Source: Flavobacteriaceae bacterium | GTDB lineage: Bacteria > Bacteroidota > Bacteroidia > Flavobacteriales > Flavobacteriaceae | NCBI GenBank assembly: GCA_002707025.1 | Contig: PALG01000016.1 | Span: 1 to 44,133 of the forward strand | Length of the DNA: 44,133 nucleotides | Direction of reading: 5' to 3' | Part shown: piece after piece, positions 24,032 through 31,485 of the stretch | Position numbering within the stretch: position 1 is the stretch's first letter | Layout of the letters: every line of letters begins with the position of its first letter | Notes under the pieces: model-generated | Seen by the model: only the letters and a program-made list of their open reading frames with translations | Databases searched by the model: none | Told to the model about the DNA's origin: nothing | Made by a program: the position numbers and the translations under genes

Positions 24032-24745
24032 TTAATTTCCTCCAGCTTCTTGTTCGGCTTCACGTACCATTTTCTCATTCGGTACGATAACGACATTCAC
24101 CCTACGGTTCTTGGCACGACCCTCTGCCGTGTCGTTGGAAGCAATAGGACTTGTTTCACCAAACCAATTGGTGGTAAACCTTCCTGCGCTTAGTCCAAGG
24201 GTACCCGTAAAATAATTGGTCACCGATTGTGCCCTGTTTTTGGATAAGGTCATATTGTATTCTTCACTCCCTACACTGTCGGTATGCCCCACCACCAATA
24301 CGTCGGTGTCTGGGTATTCCATTAAAATAGAACCTAATTTATTAAGGGTTTCCTTGGAGGCAGCATTGATATTGTACTTATCGGTATCAAAATAAACACC
24401 GTTGTTTTCACCGTCAAAGGTTACGACAATACCATCGTCTACCCGTTCTACTTCAGCACCTGGGATTTCCTGTTCAATTTTTTGCGCTTGTTTGTCCATT
24501 TTGTTTCCAATAATGGCTCCAGCAGCACCTCCTACAACACCGCCAATTACGGCACCAATTTCTCCATTACCCCCTTTACCGGCGTTGTTACCGATAATGG
24601 CTCCAAGAATGGCCCCTCCTGCGGCACCAATTACAGCACCTTTCTGGGATTTATTGGCATTTTTTGTCGCTTCACAATTGGTAAAAGCAACCGATAGGGT
24701 TAGCGCTAAAGCTACAATGCTTATTCTTTTTGCTATTTGTTTCAT
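24032..24745 (-). CDS. OmpA family outer-membrane lipoprotein with glycine zipper
   Basis: The 237-aa protein has a lipoprotein signal (VAFTNC, Cys24), a glycine-zipper segment at about 37-85 (GAVIGAAGGAILGAIIGN and GAVIGGVVGGAAGAIIGN), and an OmpA C-terminal peptidoglycan-binding domain at ~105-225. The latter shows VYFDTDKYNINAASKETL, VVGHTDSVGSEEYN and NRRVNVVI; the Asp and Arg that hold diaminopimelate are present (GHTDSVG, GRAKNRRV). It anchors the outer membrane to peptidoglycan. It follows the lipocalin gene, a pairing common in this phylum. Confidence 0.93.
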   Translation of the reverse strand: MKQIAKRISIVALALTLSVAFTNCEATKNANKSQKGAVIGAAGGAILGAIIGNNAGKGGNGEIGAVIGGVVGGAAGAIIGNKMDKQAQKIEQEIPGAEVERVDDGIVVTFDGENNGVYFDTDKYNINAASKETLNKLGSILMEYPDTDVLVVGHTDSVGSEEYNMTLSKNRAQSVTNYFTGTLGLSAGRFTTNWFGETSPIASNDTAEGRAKNRRVNVVIVPNEKMVREAEQEAGGN

Positions 24746-24778
24746 TTTGTATGTTTTTAAGTTTGGTATTATGTTTTC

Positions 24779-25261
24779 TTACAGTTCACTTATTTTTGAA
24801 AAATCCATGCTAATGGTAAATGGTTTCCCTTCCAGTGTGACTGTCTGCTCCCATCGCATCGAACTACCCGTTAACTGAGCCAATCGTAAGCGGAAACCTA
24901 CATCGGTTTCAGACTTATACTTTTCATCGGTGGGTTTCAGTAAAAAATCGTACAATCCCGTTTCAGGATCTACTTCCTGAATAACAAAGATAAAGTTTCG
25001 ATCGCCCGTAGGACAATTTCCATTGTCGATGGTATAGGTACCTCGATTGTTGTTAGGAACAAATTTCCAGGAAGAACCCTCAAAGCATTCGGCGGAAGTA
25101 TCATTTAACAATTGAACATTAAAGGTTCCACTTTGACTGTACGTAATATTATCAAGGGACCAATATCCTTTGATGACTTTTCTTGATTCCTGAACCGTTT
25201 TAGGGGTTCCGCAAGAGAAAGCCACAAGCGTAATGACTAAAAGCGTTGCTAATTTTCTCAT
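24779..25261 (-). CDS. Lipocalin-like lipoprotein
   Basis: The 160-aa protein has a lipoprotein signal (LVAFSCG, Cys17). The lipocalin-like start KGYWSLDNITY at ~35 is followed by strands typical of Bacteroidota lipocalin family proteins: SSWKFVPNNNRGTYTI and NFIFVIQEVD. Two cysteines (AECFEG and NGNCPTG) could form a disulfide. The binding pocket's ligand is unknown. It lies 33 bp upstream of the OmpA-like gene and is probably co-transcribed. A 12-bp inverted repeat lies in its upstream region. Confidence 0.8.
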   Translation of the reverse strand: MRKLATLLVITLVAFSCGTPKTVQESRKVIKGYWSLDNITYSQSGTFNVQLLNDTSAECFEGSSWKFVPNNNRGTYTIDNGNCPTGDRNFIFVIQEVDPETGLYDFLLKPTDEKYKSETDVGFRLRLAQLTGSSMRWEQTVTLEGKPFTISMDFSKISEL

Positions 25262-25294
25262 AAATAGTGTATTAGGTTAGTAAATTTTAATTAC

Positions 25295-25350
25295 AAAGAC
25301 TTATTTAAAGTTACGTGAAAAAAGGATTCCACGGCAATAAATAAGTCTTT
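25295..25350. repeat. 12-bp perfect inverted repeat upstream of the lipocalin gene
   Basis: AAAGACTTATTT (25295-25306) and AAATAAGTCTTT (25339-25350) are exact inverses with a 32-bp gap. The pair sits 34-89 bp before the start codon, in the promoter or leader. It could be an operator or a leader stem-loop. No gene is seen in the 25262-25458 gap. Confidence 0.6.
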
Positions 25351-25458
25351 ATTTAAATGGTTTGTTTCGATGGTTAGGAATTTATATAGCCCAAATTAGG
25401 AAATTAAATTCCGCCCTAAATAACTTTTATAGGAAGTTTAACGGCAAATGTTAAAGAA

Positions 25459-27462
25459 TTAATAAGCCATTAGTTCCCGTAAAATCTCTTGAAAGCGTTC
25501 TTTCGGAAGGTATTGTTTTTCTAGATTGGCGGCAAAAGGAATGGGGGTTTCCAAACTTGCTACCCTACGCACCGGGGCATCTAGAAATTCGAAGCAATTT
25601 TCATGAATAAGTGCCGAAACATCTGAAGCCATTCCTCCAAACATACTGTCTTCTTGCAGGATGAGTACCTTTCCCGTCTTTTTTACGGAAGTGTAGATTG
25701 TTTCGGTATCCAATGGTGCTAAAGTCCTTAAATCAATCAAGTCGGCCGAAACAGGATTCTCAGCTAGATATTCCAACGCCCAATGTACTCCAGCCCCATA
25801 CGTAATAAGGGTGACCTCATTCCCCTCTTGTAATAGGTTTGCCTTGCCAAAGGGAATGGTATAGTAGTTTTTGGGGACTTCCCCACGTACACTTCGGTAC
25901 AGGGCTTTGTGCTCAAAGAACAATACTGGGTTCGGGTCTTCGATAGCGGTGGCCAATAATCCCTTCGCATCTTCTGGAAAAGCGGGATACACCACTTTTA
26001 AACCTGGGGTGTGGGTAAACCAAGCTTCGTTGGTCTGACTGTGGAAGGGTCCTGCCCCTACCCCAGCACCACAGGGCATCCGGATGACCACATCGGCCTG
26101 TTGCCCCCAACGGTAATGGGATTTCGCCAAGTAATTGACAATGGGGTTGAATCCGGAAGTGACAAAGTCGGCAAACTGCATCTCCATCACCGCTTTAAAT
26201 CCGTTGATGGAAAGCCCCATGGCTGCCGAAACGATCGCCGACTCACAGATGGGGGTATTGCGTACCCGTTCTTTACCAAAAGCCTCCACAAAGCCTTCGG
26301 TGATTTTAAAGACCCCGCCATATTCGGCAATATCCTGACCCATAATCACCAGGTTGTCATGTTGTTGCATGGCTTGTTTCAAACCTTCGGAAATAGCATC
26401 AATTAAGCGCAATTCTTGTACTTCTGAAGATTTGCTATGTTCTTGATATTGAAAGGTTTTGAATACATCTTCTAACTCGATACTTTCAGAAGACTGAATG
26501 ATTTCTTCCGCAAAGGCAATCTCTAGATTTTCATTGATTTCCTTCATGATTTCCTTCTTCATGGATACTTCCGTAGCTTCTTCCAAAATACCCTGCTCCC
26601 GCAAAAAAGCGGCATAATTTTCCAGAGGGTCTTTCAAGGCCCAAGCTTCCATTAAGTCTTGAGGAACATATTTGGTCCCACTGGCCTCCTCGTGTCCGCG
26701 CATCCGGAAGGTATCAAACTCCATCAGTACCGGCCTCGGATTTTCCCGCATGCTTTCGGTAATGGACTTTAAACTTCTATAAACCTCTAGAATATTATTC
26801 CCTTCCACAAGATGGGATTCCATACCATAACCTTTAGCGCGATCCACCAAGTGCTCACAATTATATTGTTCGTTGGTAGGCGTGGAAAGTCCGTAGCCAT
26901 TATTCTCAATACAAAAAAGTACCGGTAAGGACCATACGGAAGCCACATTCAAGGCTTCGTGGATATCCCCTTCACTGGTACCGCCTTCGCCCGTAAAAAC
27001 CGCACAAAGCTGTTGATTGGCCTTTAGGAGGTTTCCAAGGGCAATACCATCGGCCACGCCAAATTGGGGGCCTAAGTGCGAAATCATCCCAACGATCTTA
27101 TATTCTTGGGTTCCGAAGTGAAAACTACGATCGCGCCCTTTGGTAAATCCGTTGGCCTTTCCTTGCCATTGCGAGAACAGTCGGTGTAACGGAATCTCCC
27201 TAGTGGTAAACACCCCTAGGTTACGGTGCATAGGCAAAATATACTCTTCGGCTTGCAATACGGAAGCAACCCCTACCGAAATAGCTTCCTGCCCCATTCC
27301 GCTAAACCATTTGGAAATCTTTCCTTGACGTAAAAGAATAAGCATTTTCTCCTCGATCATTCGAGGTTTCAGCATGCGTTCGTAAAGTTGTAAAAGGGTG
27401 GTATCGTCAATTCCTTCGCGGTTGTAATCGAATTGAATGTGCGGAACAGTATCGGAACTCAT
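25459..27462 (-). CDS. Branched-chain 2-oxoacid dehydrogenase E1, alpha and beta subunits fused
   Basis: A 667-aa protein combining E1 alpha (about 1-320) and E1 beta (about 345-667) in one chain. The alpha part has the thiamine pyrophosphate motif (GEGGTSEGDIHEALN through IENNGYGLST) and RMRGHEEASGTKYVP. The beta part has LVIMGQDIAEYGGVFKIT, TPICESAIVSAAMGLS, MQFADFVTSGFNP and LILQEDSMFGGMASDV. It decarboxylates branched-chain 2-oxoacids as the first step to branched acyl-CoAs, used in this phylum for iso-fatty acids. E2 and E3 are not in the window. A -7 element TACTTTTG (27489-27482, minus) lies 20 bp upstream. Fused E1 chains are usual in flavobacteria. Confidence 0.92.
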   Translation of the reverse strand: MSSDTVPHIQFDYNREGIDDTTLLQLYERMLKPRMIEEKMLILLRQGKISKWFSGMGQEAISVGVASVLQAEEYILPMHRNLGVFTTREIPLHRLFSQWQGKANGFTKGRDRSFHFGTQEYKIVGMISHLGPQFGVADGIALGNLLKANQQLCAVFTGEGGTSEGDIHEALNVASVWSLPVLFCIENNGYGLSTPTNEQYNCEHLVDRAKGYGMESHLVEGNNILEVYRSLKSITESMRENPRPVLMEFDTFRMRGHEEASGTKYVPQDLMEAWALKDPLENYAAFLREQGILEEATEVSMKKEIMKEINENLEIAFAEEIIQSSESIELEDVFKTFQYQEHSKSSEVQELRLIDAISEGLKQAMQQHDNLVIMGQDIAEYGGVFKITEGFVEAFGKERVRNTPICESAIVSAAMGLSINGFKAVMEMQFADFVTSGFNPIVNYLAKSHYRWGQQADVVIRMPCGAGVGAGPFHSQTNEAWFTHTPGLKVVYPAFPEDAKGLLATAIEDPNPVLFFEHKALYRSVRGEVPKNYYTIPFGKANLLQEGNEVTLITYGAGVHWALEYLAENPVSADLIDLRTLAPLDTETIYTSVKKTGKVLILQEDSMFGGMASDVSALIHENCFEFLDAPVRRVASLETPIPFAANLEKQYLPKERFQEILRELMAY

Positions 27463-27481
27463 AATGGTTTTTTGATAATTT

Positions 27482-27489
27482 CAAAAGTA
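27482..27489 (-). promoter_or_regulatory. -7 element of the E1 gene
   Basis: TACTTTTG on the minus strand matches TAnnTTTG exactly and lies 20-27 bp before the ATG at 27462. No TTG is found at the usual -33 distance. Confidence 0.5.
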
Positions 27490-27557
27490 GAAAAATTATT
27501 GTGCATCCTCTATGTGAGTTCCTGTTTTTTTCCTTCGGAATTACTTCTTATAATTGG

Positions 27558-27565
27558 TATATTTG
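27558..27565 (+). promoter_or_regulatory. -7 element of the dioxygenase operon
   Basis: TATATTTG matches the -7 consensus exactly, 20 bp before ATG 27586. The -33 TTG is not evident. The promoter starts a probable four-gene transcript to 30586. Confidence 0.55.
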
Positions 27566-27585
27566 TGTCTCGTAAAACGTATATC

Positions 27586-28536
27586 ATGAATAACATTCCA
27601 AGTGTTGATTTAGCCGATTTTATTTCTGAAGATCCCAAGCGGAAGGAGAAATTTGTTCAGGAAATTGGGAAAGCGTATGAAGAAATAGGGTTTGTGTCCT
27701 TGAAAAACCATTTTTTAAGTGATGCGCTCGTATCCAAACTATATAAAGAGATAAAAGCTTTCTTTGCGCTGCCAGAAGCCACCAAGCAGCAGTATGAAAT
27801 TGAAGGGCTAGGTGGGCAACGCGGTTATGTTTCCTTCGGAAAAGAACACGCTAAAGGAAAAAAGGAAGGCGATTTAAAGGAATTTTGGCATTTTGGACAG
27901 GAACCTGATGAAGATGCCAATCTGCCTGAAGCGTATCCTGAAAATGTAATGGTAAGCGAATTGCCCGACTTTAACCCTACAGGAATGGAAGCCTACCGAA
28001 TGTTGGAAAAAACGGCCATTCATGTATTACGAGCTTTAGCGCTGTATATTGGAAAAGATGAAACCTACTTTGACCATTGGGTACAAAACGGAAATAGCAT
28101 CCTCCGTCCTATCCACTACCCCCCTATTACCGAAGAGCCTAAAGGAGCGGTACGCGCAGGGGCACATGGCGACATCAACTTAATCACCTTATTGATGGGC
28201 GCCTCTACAGGAGGTTTGCAGGTATTGAGAAAAGACGGCGAATGGATCGATGCCATTCCTAATGAAGACGAACTAGTGATTAACGTGGGCGACATGCTGG
28301 AACGGCACACCAATAATAAATTGCGCTCTACCATTCATCGAGTGGTGAACCCACCCAAAGATCAGTGGGGTACGCCACGCTACTCCATTCCGTTTTTTAT
28401 GCACCCCAGAAGTGATATGAAATTGAATTGCCTGGAAGAATGTATCGACGAACAACACCCCAAAGCCTATGAGGATATTACGGCTGGGGAATTTTTGCAC
28501 CAACGGTTGGTGGAAATTGGACTGATAAAAAAATAA
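27586..28536 (+). CDS. 2-oxoglutarate/Fe(II) oxygenase of the isopenicillin N synthase family
   Basis: I start at ATG 27586 (316 aa: MNNIPSVDLADF); the longer frame runs back through the promoter. The N-terminal DIOX_N region (VDLADFISEDPKRKEKF, IGKAYEEIGFVSLKNH) is followed by the double-stranded beta-helix with iron ligands His and Asp in AHGDINLITLL, His in STIHRVVNP, and the 2-oxoglutarate Arg-x-Ser in RYSIPFFMHP. It oxidises a small molecule using O2; the substrate is unknown. The SUI1 gene starts 3 bp after it. Confidence 0.92.
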   Translation: MNNIPSVDLADFISEDPKRKEKFVQEIGKAYEEIGFVSLKNHFLSDALVSKLYKEIKAFFALPEATKQQYEIEGLGGQRGYVSFGKEHAKGKKEGDLKEFWHFGQEPDEDANLPEAYPENVMVSELPDFNPTGMEAYRMLEKTAIHVLRALALYIGKDETYFDHWVQNGNSILRPIHYPPITEEPKGAVRAGAHGDINLITLLMGASTGGLQVLRKDGEWIDAIPNEDELVINVGDMLERHTNNKLRSTIHRVVNPPKDQWGTPRYSIPFFMHPRSDMKLNCLEECIDEQHPKAYEDITAGEFLHQRLVEIGLIKK

Positions 28537-28539
28537 ATT

Positions 28540-28866
28540 TTGGATTTACAAGATCAGCTTAAAAACTTATTTCCAGATCATGTGCCTTCGGAAGAACCGG
28601 AACAGGAAGAACCTTCTTCGGTATGGCTTCAGGAGGAACCACTGATTTGCAAATATGAAAAACGAAAAGGAAAGCCTATTACGATTATTGAAGGCTACCA
28701 TGGTGCCGACAGTGATTTTAAGCAATTGGCAAAAGAACTGAAACAATTGCTGAGTGTAGGCGGAAGCTACAAAAATGAACAAATCATTATTCAAGGCGAC
28801 TACCGCAAGGAAATTATGGAATTCCTTCAGGAGAAAGGATTTAAAACCAAACGGGTAGGCGGATGA
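28540..28866 (+). CDS. SUI1/YciH family translation initiation factor-like protein
   Basis: The 108-aa protein has a variable acidic N-terminus and a C-terminal SUI1 (eIF1-like) domain with GKPITIIEGYHGADSDFKQLAKEL and the C-terminal QGDYRKEIMEFLQEKGF. The start is TTG at 28540: the frame has a stop just upstream and no ATG before the domain, and the residues after TTG (DLQDQLKNLF) look like a normal beginning. The protein binds the small ribosomal subunit in related systems; the bacterial role is poorly known. It overlaps the next gene by 4 nt (ATGA). Confidence 0.88.
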   Translation: MDLQDQLKNLFPDHVPSEEPEQEEPSSVWLQEEPLICKYEKRKGKPITIIEGYHGADSDFKQLAKELKQLLSVGGSYKNEQIIIQGDYRKEIMEFLQEKGFKTKRVGG

Positions 28867-29735
28867 AACTAGCAGCATCCGAATTGATCCTTACCCCCAA
28901 TGGAAGTATCTATCACCTCCATCTAAAACCTGGGGAAATTGCCGATACCATTCTTACCGTGGGGGATCCCGAACGGGTGGAAATGATTTCCAATCATTTT
29001 GATTCGATTGAAGTGAAAGCCCATCACCGGGAATTCAAAACACATACCGGTACTTACAAAGGCAAAAAGCTTACCGTGATTTCCACAGGGATTGGACCCG
29101 ACAACATTGATATTGTCTTAAATGAATTGGACGCCTTGGTGAATATTGATTTTGAAAGCAGAACCCTCAAGAAAGCAAAAACCGAGCTATCCATTATTCG
29201 GGTAGGGACTTCTGGTGCCCTACAACCTGAAATCCCGGTAGATTCCTTTATCGCTTCCGAAATAGGGATTGGTTTTGATAACCTGCTCCACTTCTATGGC
29301 AATACGGAGAAACTCTTTTTAAATGACTTTTCCGAAGCCTTCGTTTCCCACACCCAGTGGAATCCCAAAAATGCAACTCCTTACGCCATAAAAGCCGATG
29401 AAACGCTATTAGACTTATTTTCGACTGTGCACATTTCAAAAGGAATTACCACGACCAATGTTGGGTTTTATGGACCGCAGGGCCGGGTCTTGCGATTACC
29501 CCTGTACGATCCTTCCTTAAATTCCAAGATTGCCTCCTTTCGCTACCAAGGGAAAAAAATTACGAATTTGGAGATGGAAACGGCCGCGATCTATGGTATG
29601 GCAACGTTATTGGGCCACAAAGCACTTTCCCTGAATGTTATTTTAGCCAACCGGGCGAATGGAACTTTTAGCGAGCAACCCAAAGCAGCGATGGAAAAAC
29701 TGATTACTCATACCCTTGAAACCTTAACTTTATGA
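28863..29735 (+). CDS. Nucleoside phosphorylase (PNP/UDP family)
   Basis: The 290-aa protein shows the phosphorylase family 1 pattern: TILTVGDPERVEMISNHF near residue 30, TGIGPDNIDIVLNEL near 80, IIRVGTSGALQPEIPV near 118, and LEMETAAIYGMATLLG near 240, where the Glu binds ribose. It splits nucleosides with phosphate into base and ribose-1-phosphate. The long form with GDPERV is closest to uridine phosphorylase, but base specificity is not certain. It overlaps both neighbours by 4 nt, so the three downstream genes of the run are coupled. Confidence 0.88.
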   Translation: MKLAASELILTPNGSIYHLHLKPGEIADTILTVGDPERVEMISNHFDSIEVKAHHREFKTHTGTYKGKKLTVISTGIGPDNIDIVLNELDALVNIDFESRTLKKAKTELSIIRVGTSGALQPEIPVDSFIASEIGIGFDNLLHFYGNTEKLFLNDFSEAFVSHTQWNPKNATPYAIKADETLLDLFSTVHISKGITTTNVGFYGPQGRVLRLPLYDPSLNSKIASFRYQGKKITNLEMETAAIYGMATLLGHKALSLNVILANRANGTFSEQPKAAMEKLITHTLETLTL

Positions 29736-30586
29736 AAACCATTCATATAGGCGGTGTACCCGAACACTTCAACCTACCTTGGTACCTTACCTTGCGCAAT
29801 AAAGAATACCACGAAAAAGACATCAATTTACGCTGGAAGGATTATTATGGCGGTACCGGCGAAATGTGTAAAGCCCTTCGGAATAAGGAAATTGATATGG
29901 CCGTAATCCTTACGGAAGGAATTATTCGGGACATTAGTAATGGAAATGATTGTAAAATAGTTCAAGTATTTGTGGAATCCCCACTAATTTGGGGCATTCA
30001 TGTCGCCAAAAATTCATCGTACGAGTCGGTGTCCGATTTAAAAGGAACCAAAGCTGCCATTAGCCGTTACGGCAGCGGCTCACATTTAATGGCCTATATC
30101 CATGCAGAGAATAACGGATGGGACCCAGAAACCGATCTGAGTTTTGAAGTGATCAAGGATTTAAAAGGAGCGCTCGAAGGGCTTCCTGAAGGTCGCGGGG
30201 ATTATTTTATGTGGGAAAAGTTTACCACGAAACCCTATGTGGATGACGGTCCGTTTCGATTGGTGGGCGAATGTCCTACGCCTTGGCCGTGTTTTGTAAT
30301 TGCCGTTCGGAATGACGTACTGGAGAGCCATGCGGAAGCCATTCAGGATATCTTACAGATTATCAATGAAACCACAGTGGATTTCAAGGAAATACCTTCC
30401 ATAGACCAAATGATTGCCAATCGGTATGAACAAAAATTAGAGGATGTACAATCGTGGCTATCCCTCACAAAATGGAGTCAGAAAAACCTAGATACAAAAG
30501 AGGTTGATGTGATTCAAGGGAAATTATTACAGTTGGATTTGATTTCAGAAAAAAAGCCTTCCGAAGAAATTTTATATTTTTTTTAA
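29732..30586 (+). CDS. Periplasmic-binding-protein-fold protein without signal peptide
   Basis: The 284-aa protein has a type II substrate-binding fold like SsuA/NMT1/THI5 family proteins: HIGGVPEHFNLPWYL at the start, ALRNKEIDMAVILTEG near 50, VSDLKGTKAAISRYGSGSHLMAYI near 100-120 and RNDVLESHAEAIQDIL near 190. The sequence starts directly with strand 1 and has no signal peptide or lipobox, so it should be cytosolic and cannot serve an ordinary ABC importer. Cytosolic members of this fold include sensors and enzymes (THI5, MqnA/MqnD). Its start overlaps the stop of the nucleoside phosphorylase, suggesting a linked nucleoside- or base-related role. Confidence 0.7.
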   Translation: MKTIHIGGVPEHFNLPWYLTLRNKEYHEKDINLRWKDYYGGTGEMCKALRNKEIDMAVILTEGIIRDISNGNDCKIVQVFVESPLIWGIHVAKNSSYESVSDLKGTKAAISRYGSGSHLMAYIHAENNGWDPETDLSFEVIKDLKGALEGLPEGRGDYFMWEKFTTKPYVDDGPFRLVGECPTPWPCFVIAVRNDVLESHAEAIQDILQIINETTVDFKEIPSIDQMIANRYEQKLEDVQSWLSLTKWSQKNLDTKEVDVIQGKLLQLDLISEKKPSEEILYFF

Positions 30587-30642
30587 GACACTACGCAACC
30601 TTGTAAACCTACCTACATCTTAGTAATGTAAATGTTAAGATT

Positions 30643-30750
30643 ATGGTAACTTTTTTTATAGTTTTGGGGGCGCTTTTAGTTACGAACTTTTTGTTATTGC
30701 AATTCAGCTGTAACGACACCGGCGAAGCGGGTGCTCCTGAAGAAGAGTAA
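30643..30750 (+). CDS. 35-aa single-pass membrane miniprotein
   Basis: ATG at 30643 opens 35 codons: a membrane helix (residues ~2-22, MVTFFIVLGALLVTNFLLLQ) followed by FSCNDTGEAGAPEEE and TAA at 30748-30750. A hydrophobic segment with a polar, acidic tail is not what random sequence gives. Short proteins with a similar helix are, as I recall, frequent in flavobacteria, but I cannot verify the family. It ends 8 bp before the convergent ung stop. Confidence 0.6.
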   Translation: MVTFFIVLGALLVTNFLLLQFSCNDTGEAGAPEEE

Positions 30751-30758
30751 GTACTACC

Positions 30759-31424
30759 TTACCAATTGATTGCTTCCTTTCCTTGTTTTATTAAATACGT
30801 ATTGGTTTTGCTGAAATGCTGATTCCCAAACCAATAACCCCTATTGGCACTTAAGGGTGATGGATGTCCACTGGTTAAAACCAAGTGTTTGTCACGGTTT
30901 ATTTTAGCCCCTTTCTTTTTGGCGTAGCCGCCCCATAACAAAAATACCAGCCCTTCCCTATGTTCTGAAAGTTTGGATATGACCGCATCGGTAAATTCTT
31001 CCCAGCCTTTCTTTTGATGACTCCCAGCTTGGTGCGCCCGAACGCTTAAAGTGGCGTTTAATAATAATACCCCCTGACTTGCCCAATGTTCCAAATTCCC
31101 GTTTTCGGGAACTTCACCACCAACATCGGTTTCAATCTCCTTGAAAATATTGATAAGGGAAGGAGGCTGCGGAATTCCTTCCGGCACCGAAAAACAGAGT
31201 CCATGAGCTTGCCCTGGACCATGGTAGGGATCTTGCCCCAAAATAACCACTTTCACCTTTTCAAAAGGAGTATGGTCGAATGCGGCGAATAGCTGCTTTC
31301 CGGGTGGGTAACACGTATGGCTTTTATATTCAGACTTTACAAATTGTACTAAGTTTTGAAAATAAGGTTTTTCGAATTCTTCTTTTAATTGGGATTGCCA
31401 AGAAGGCGCAATAGTTACCGTCAT
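30759..31424 (-). CDS. ung: Uracil-DNA glycosylase
   Basis: The 221-aa protein has the full family 1 pattern: catalytic Asp in GQDPYHGPGQAHGLCFSV (about residue 67), LLLNATLSVRAHQAGSH, and HPSPLSANRGYWFGNQHF with the catalytic His. It removes uracil from DNA as the first step in base-excision repair. It is divergent from mutS2, whose predicted -7 element lies only 7 bp beyond its start codon. Confidence 0.97.
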   Translation of the reverse strand: MTVTIAPSWQSQLKEEFEKPYFQNLVQFVKSEYKSHTCYPPGKQLFAAFDHTPFEKVKVVILGQDPYHGPGQAHGLCFSVPEGIPQPPSLINIFKEIETDVGGEVPENGNLEHWASQGVLLLNATLSVRAHQAGSHQKKGWEEFTDAVISKLSEHREGLVFLLWGGYAKKKGAKINRDKHLVLTSGHPSPLSANRGYWFGNQHFSKTNTYLIKQGKEAINW

Positions 31425-31430
31425 TATTTG

Positions 31431-31438
31431 TACTTTTG
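31431..31438 (+). promoter_or_regulatory. -7 element of the mutS2 operon
   Basis: TACTTTTG matches the -7 consensus exactly and lies 48 bp before ATG 31486, next to the divergent ung start. No -33 TTG at standard spacing. Confidence 0.5.
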
Positions 31439-31485
31439 TGCTTCAAAATAACAAAATTTAAGGCGATTTCCAGCATTCAAACCCT

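Noticed and set aside
28863-30586. Futalosine menaquinone pathway (MqnB/MqnD-like pair)
   Set aside because: The phosphorylase has the long GDPERV form nearer uridine phosphorylase, and no other mqn genes are present; the fold similarity alone is too weak.
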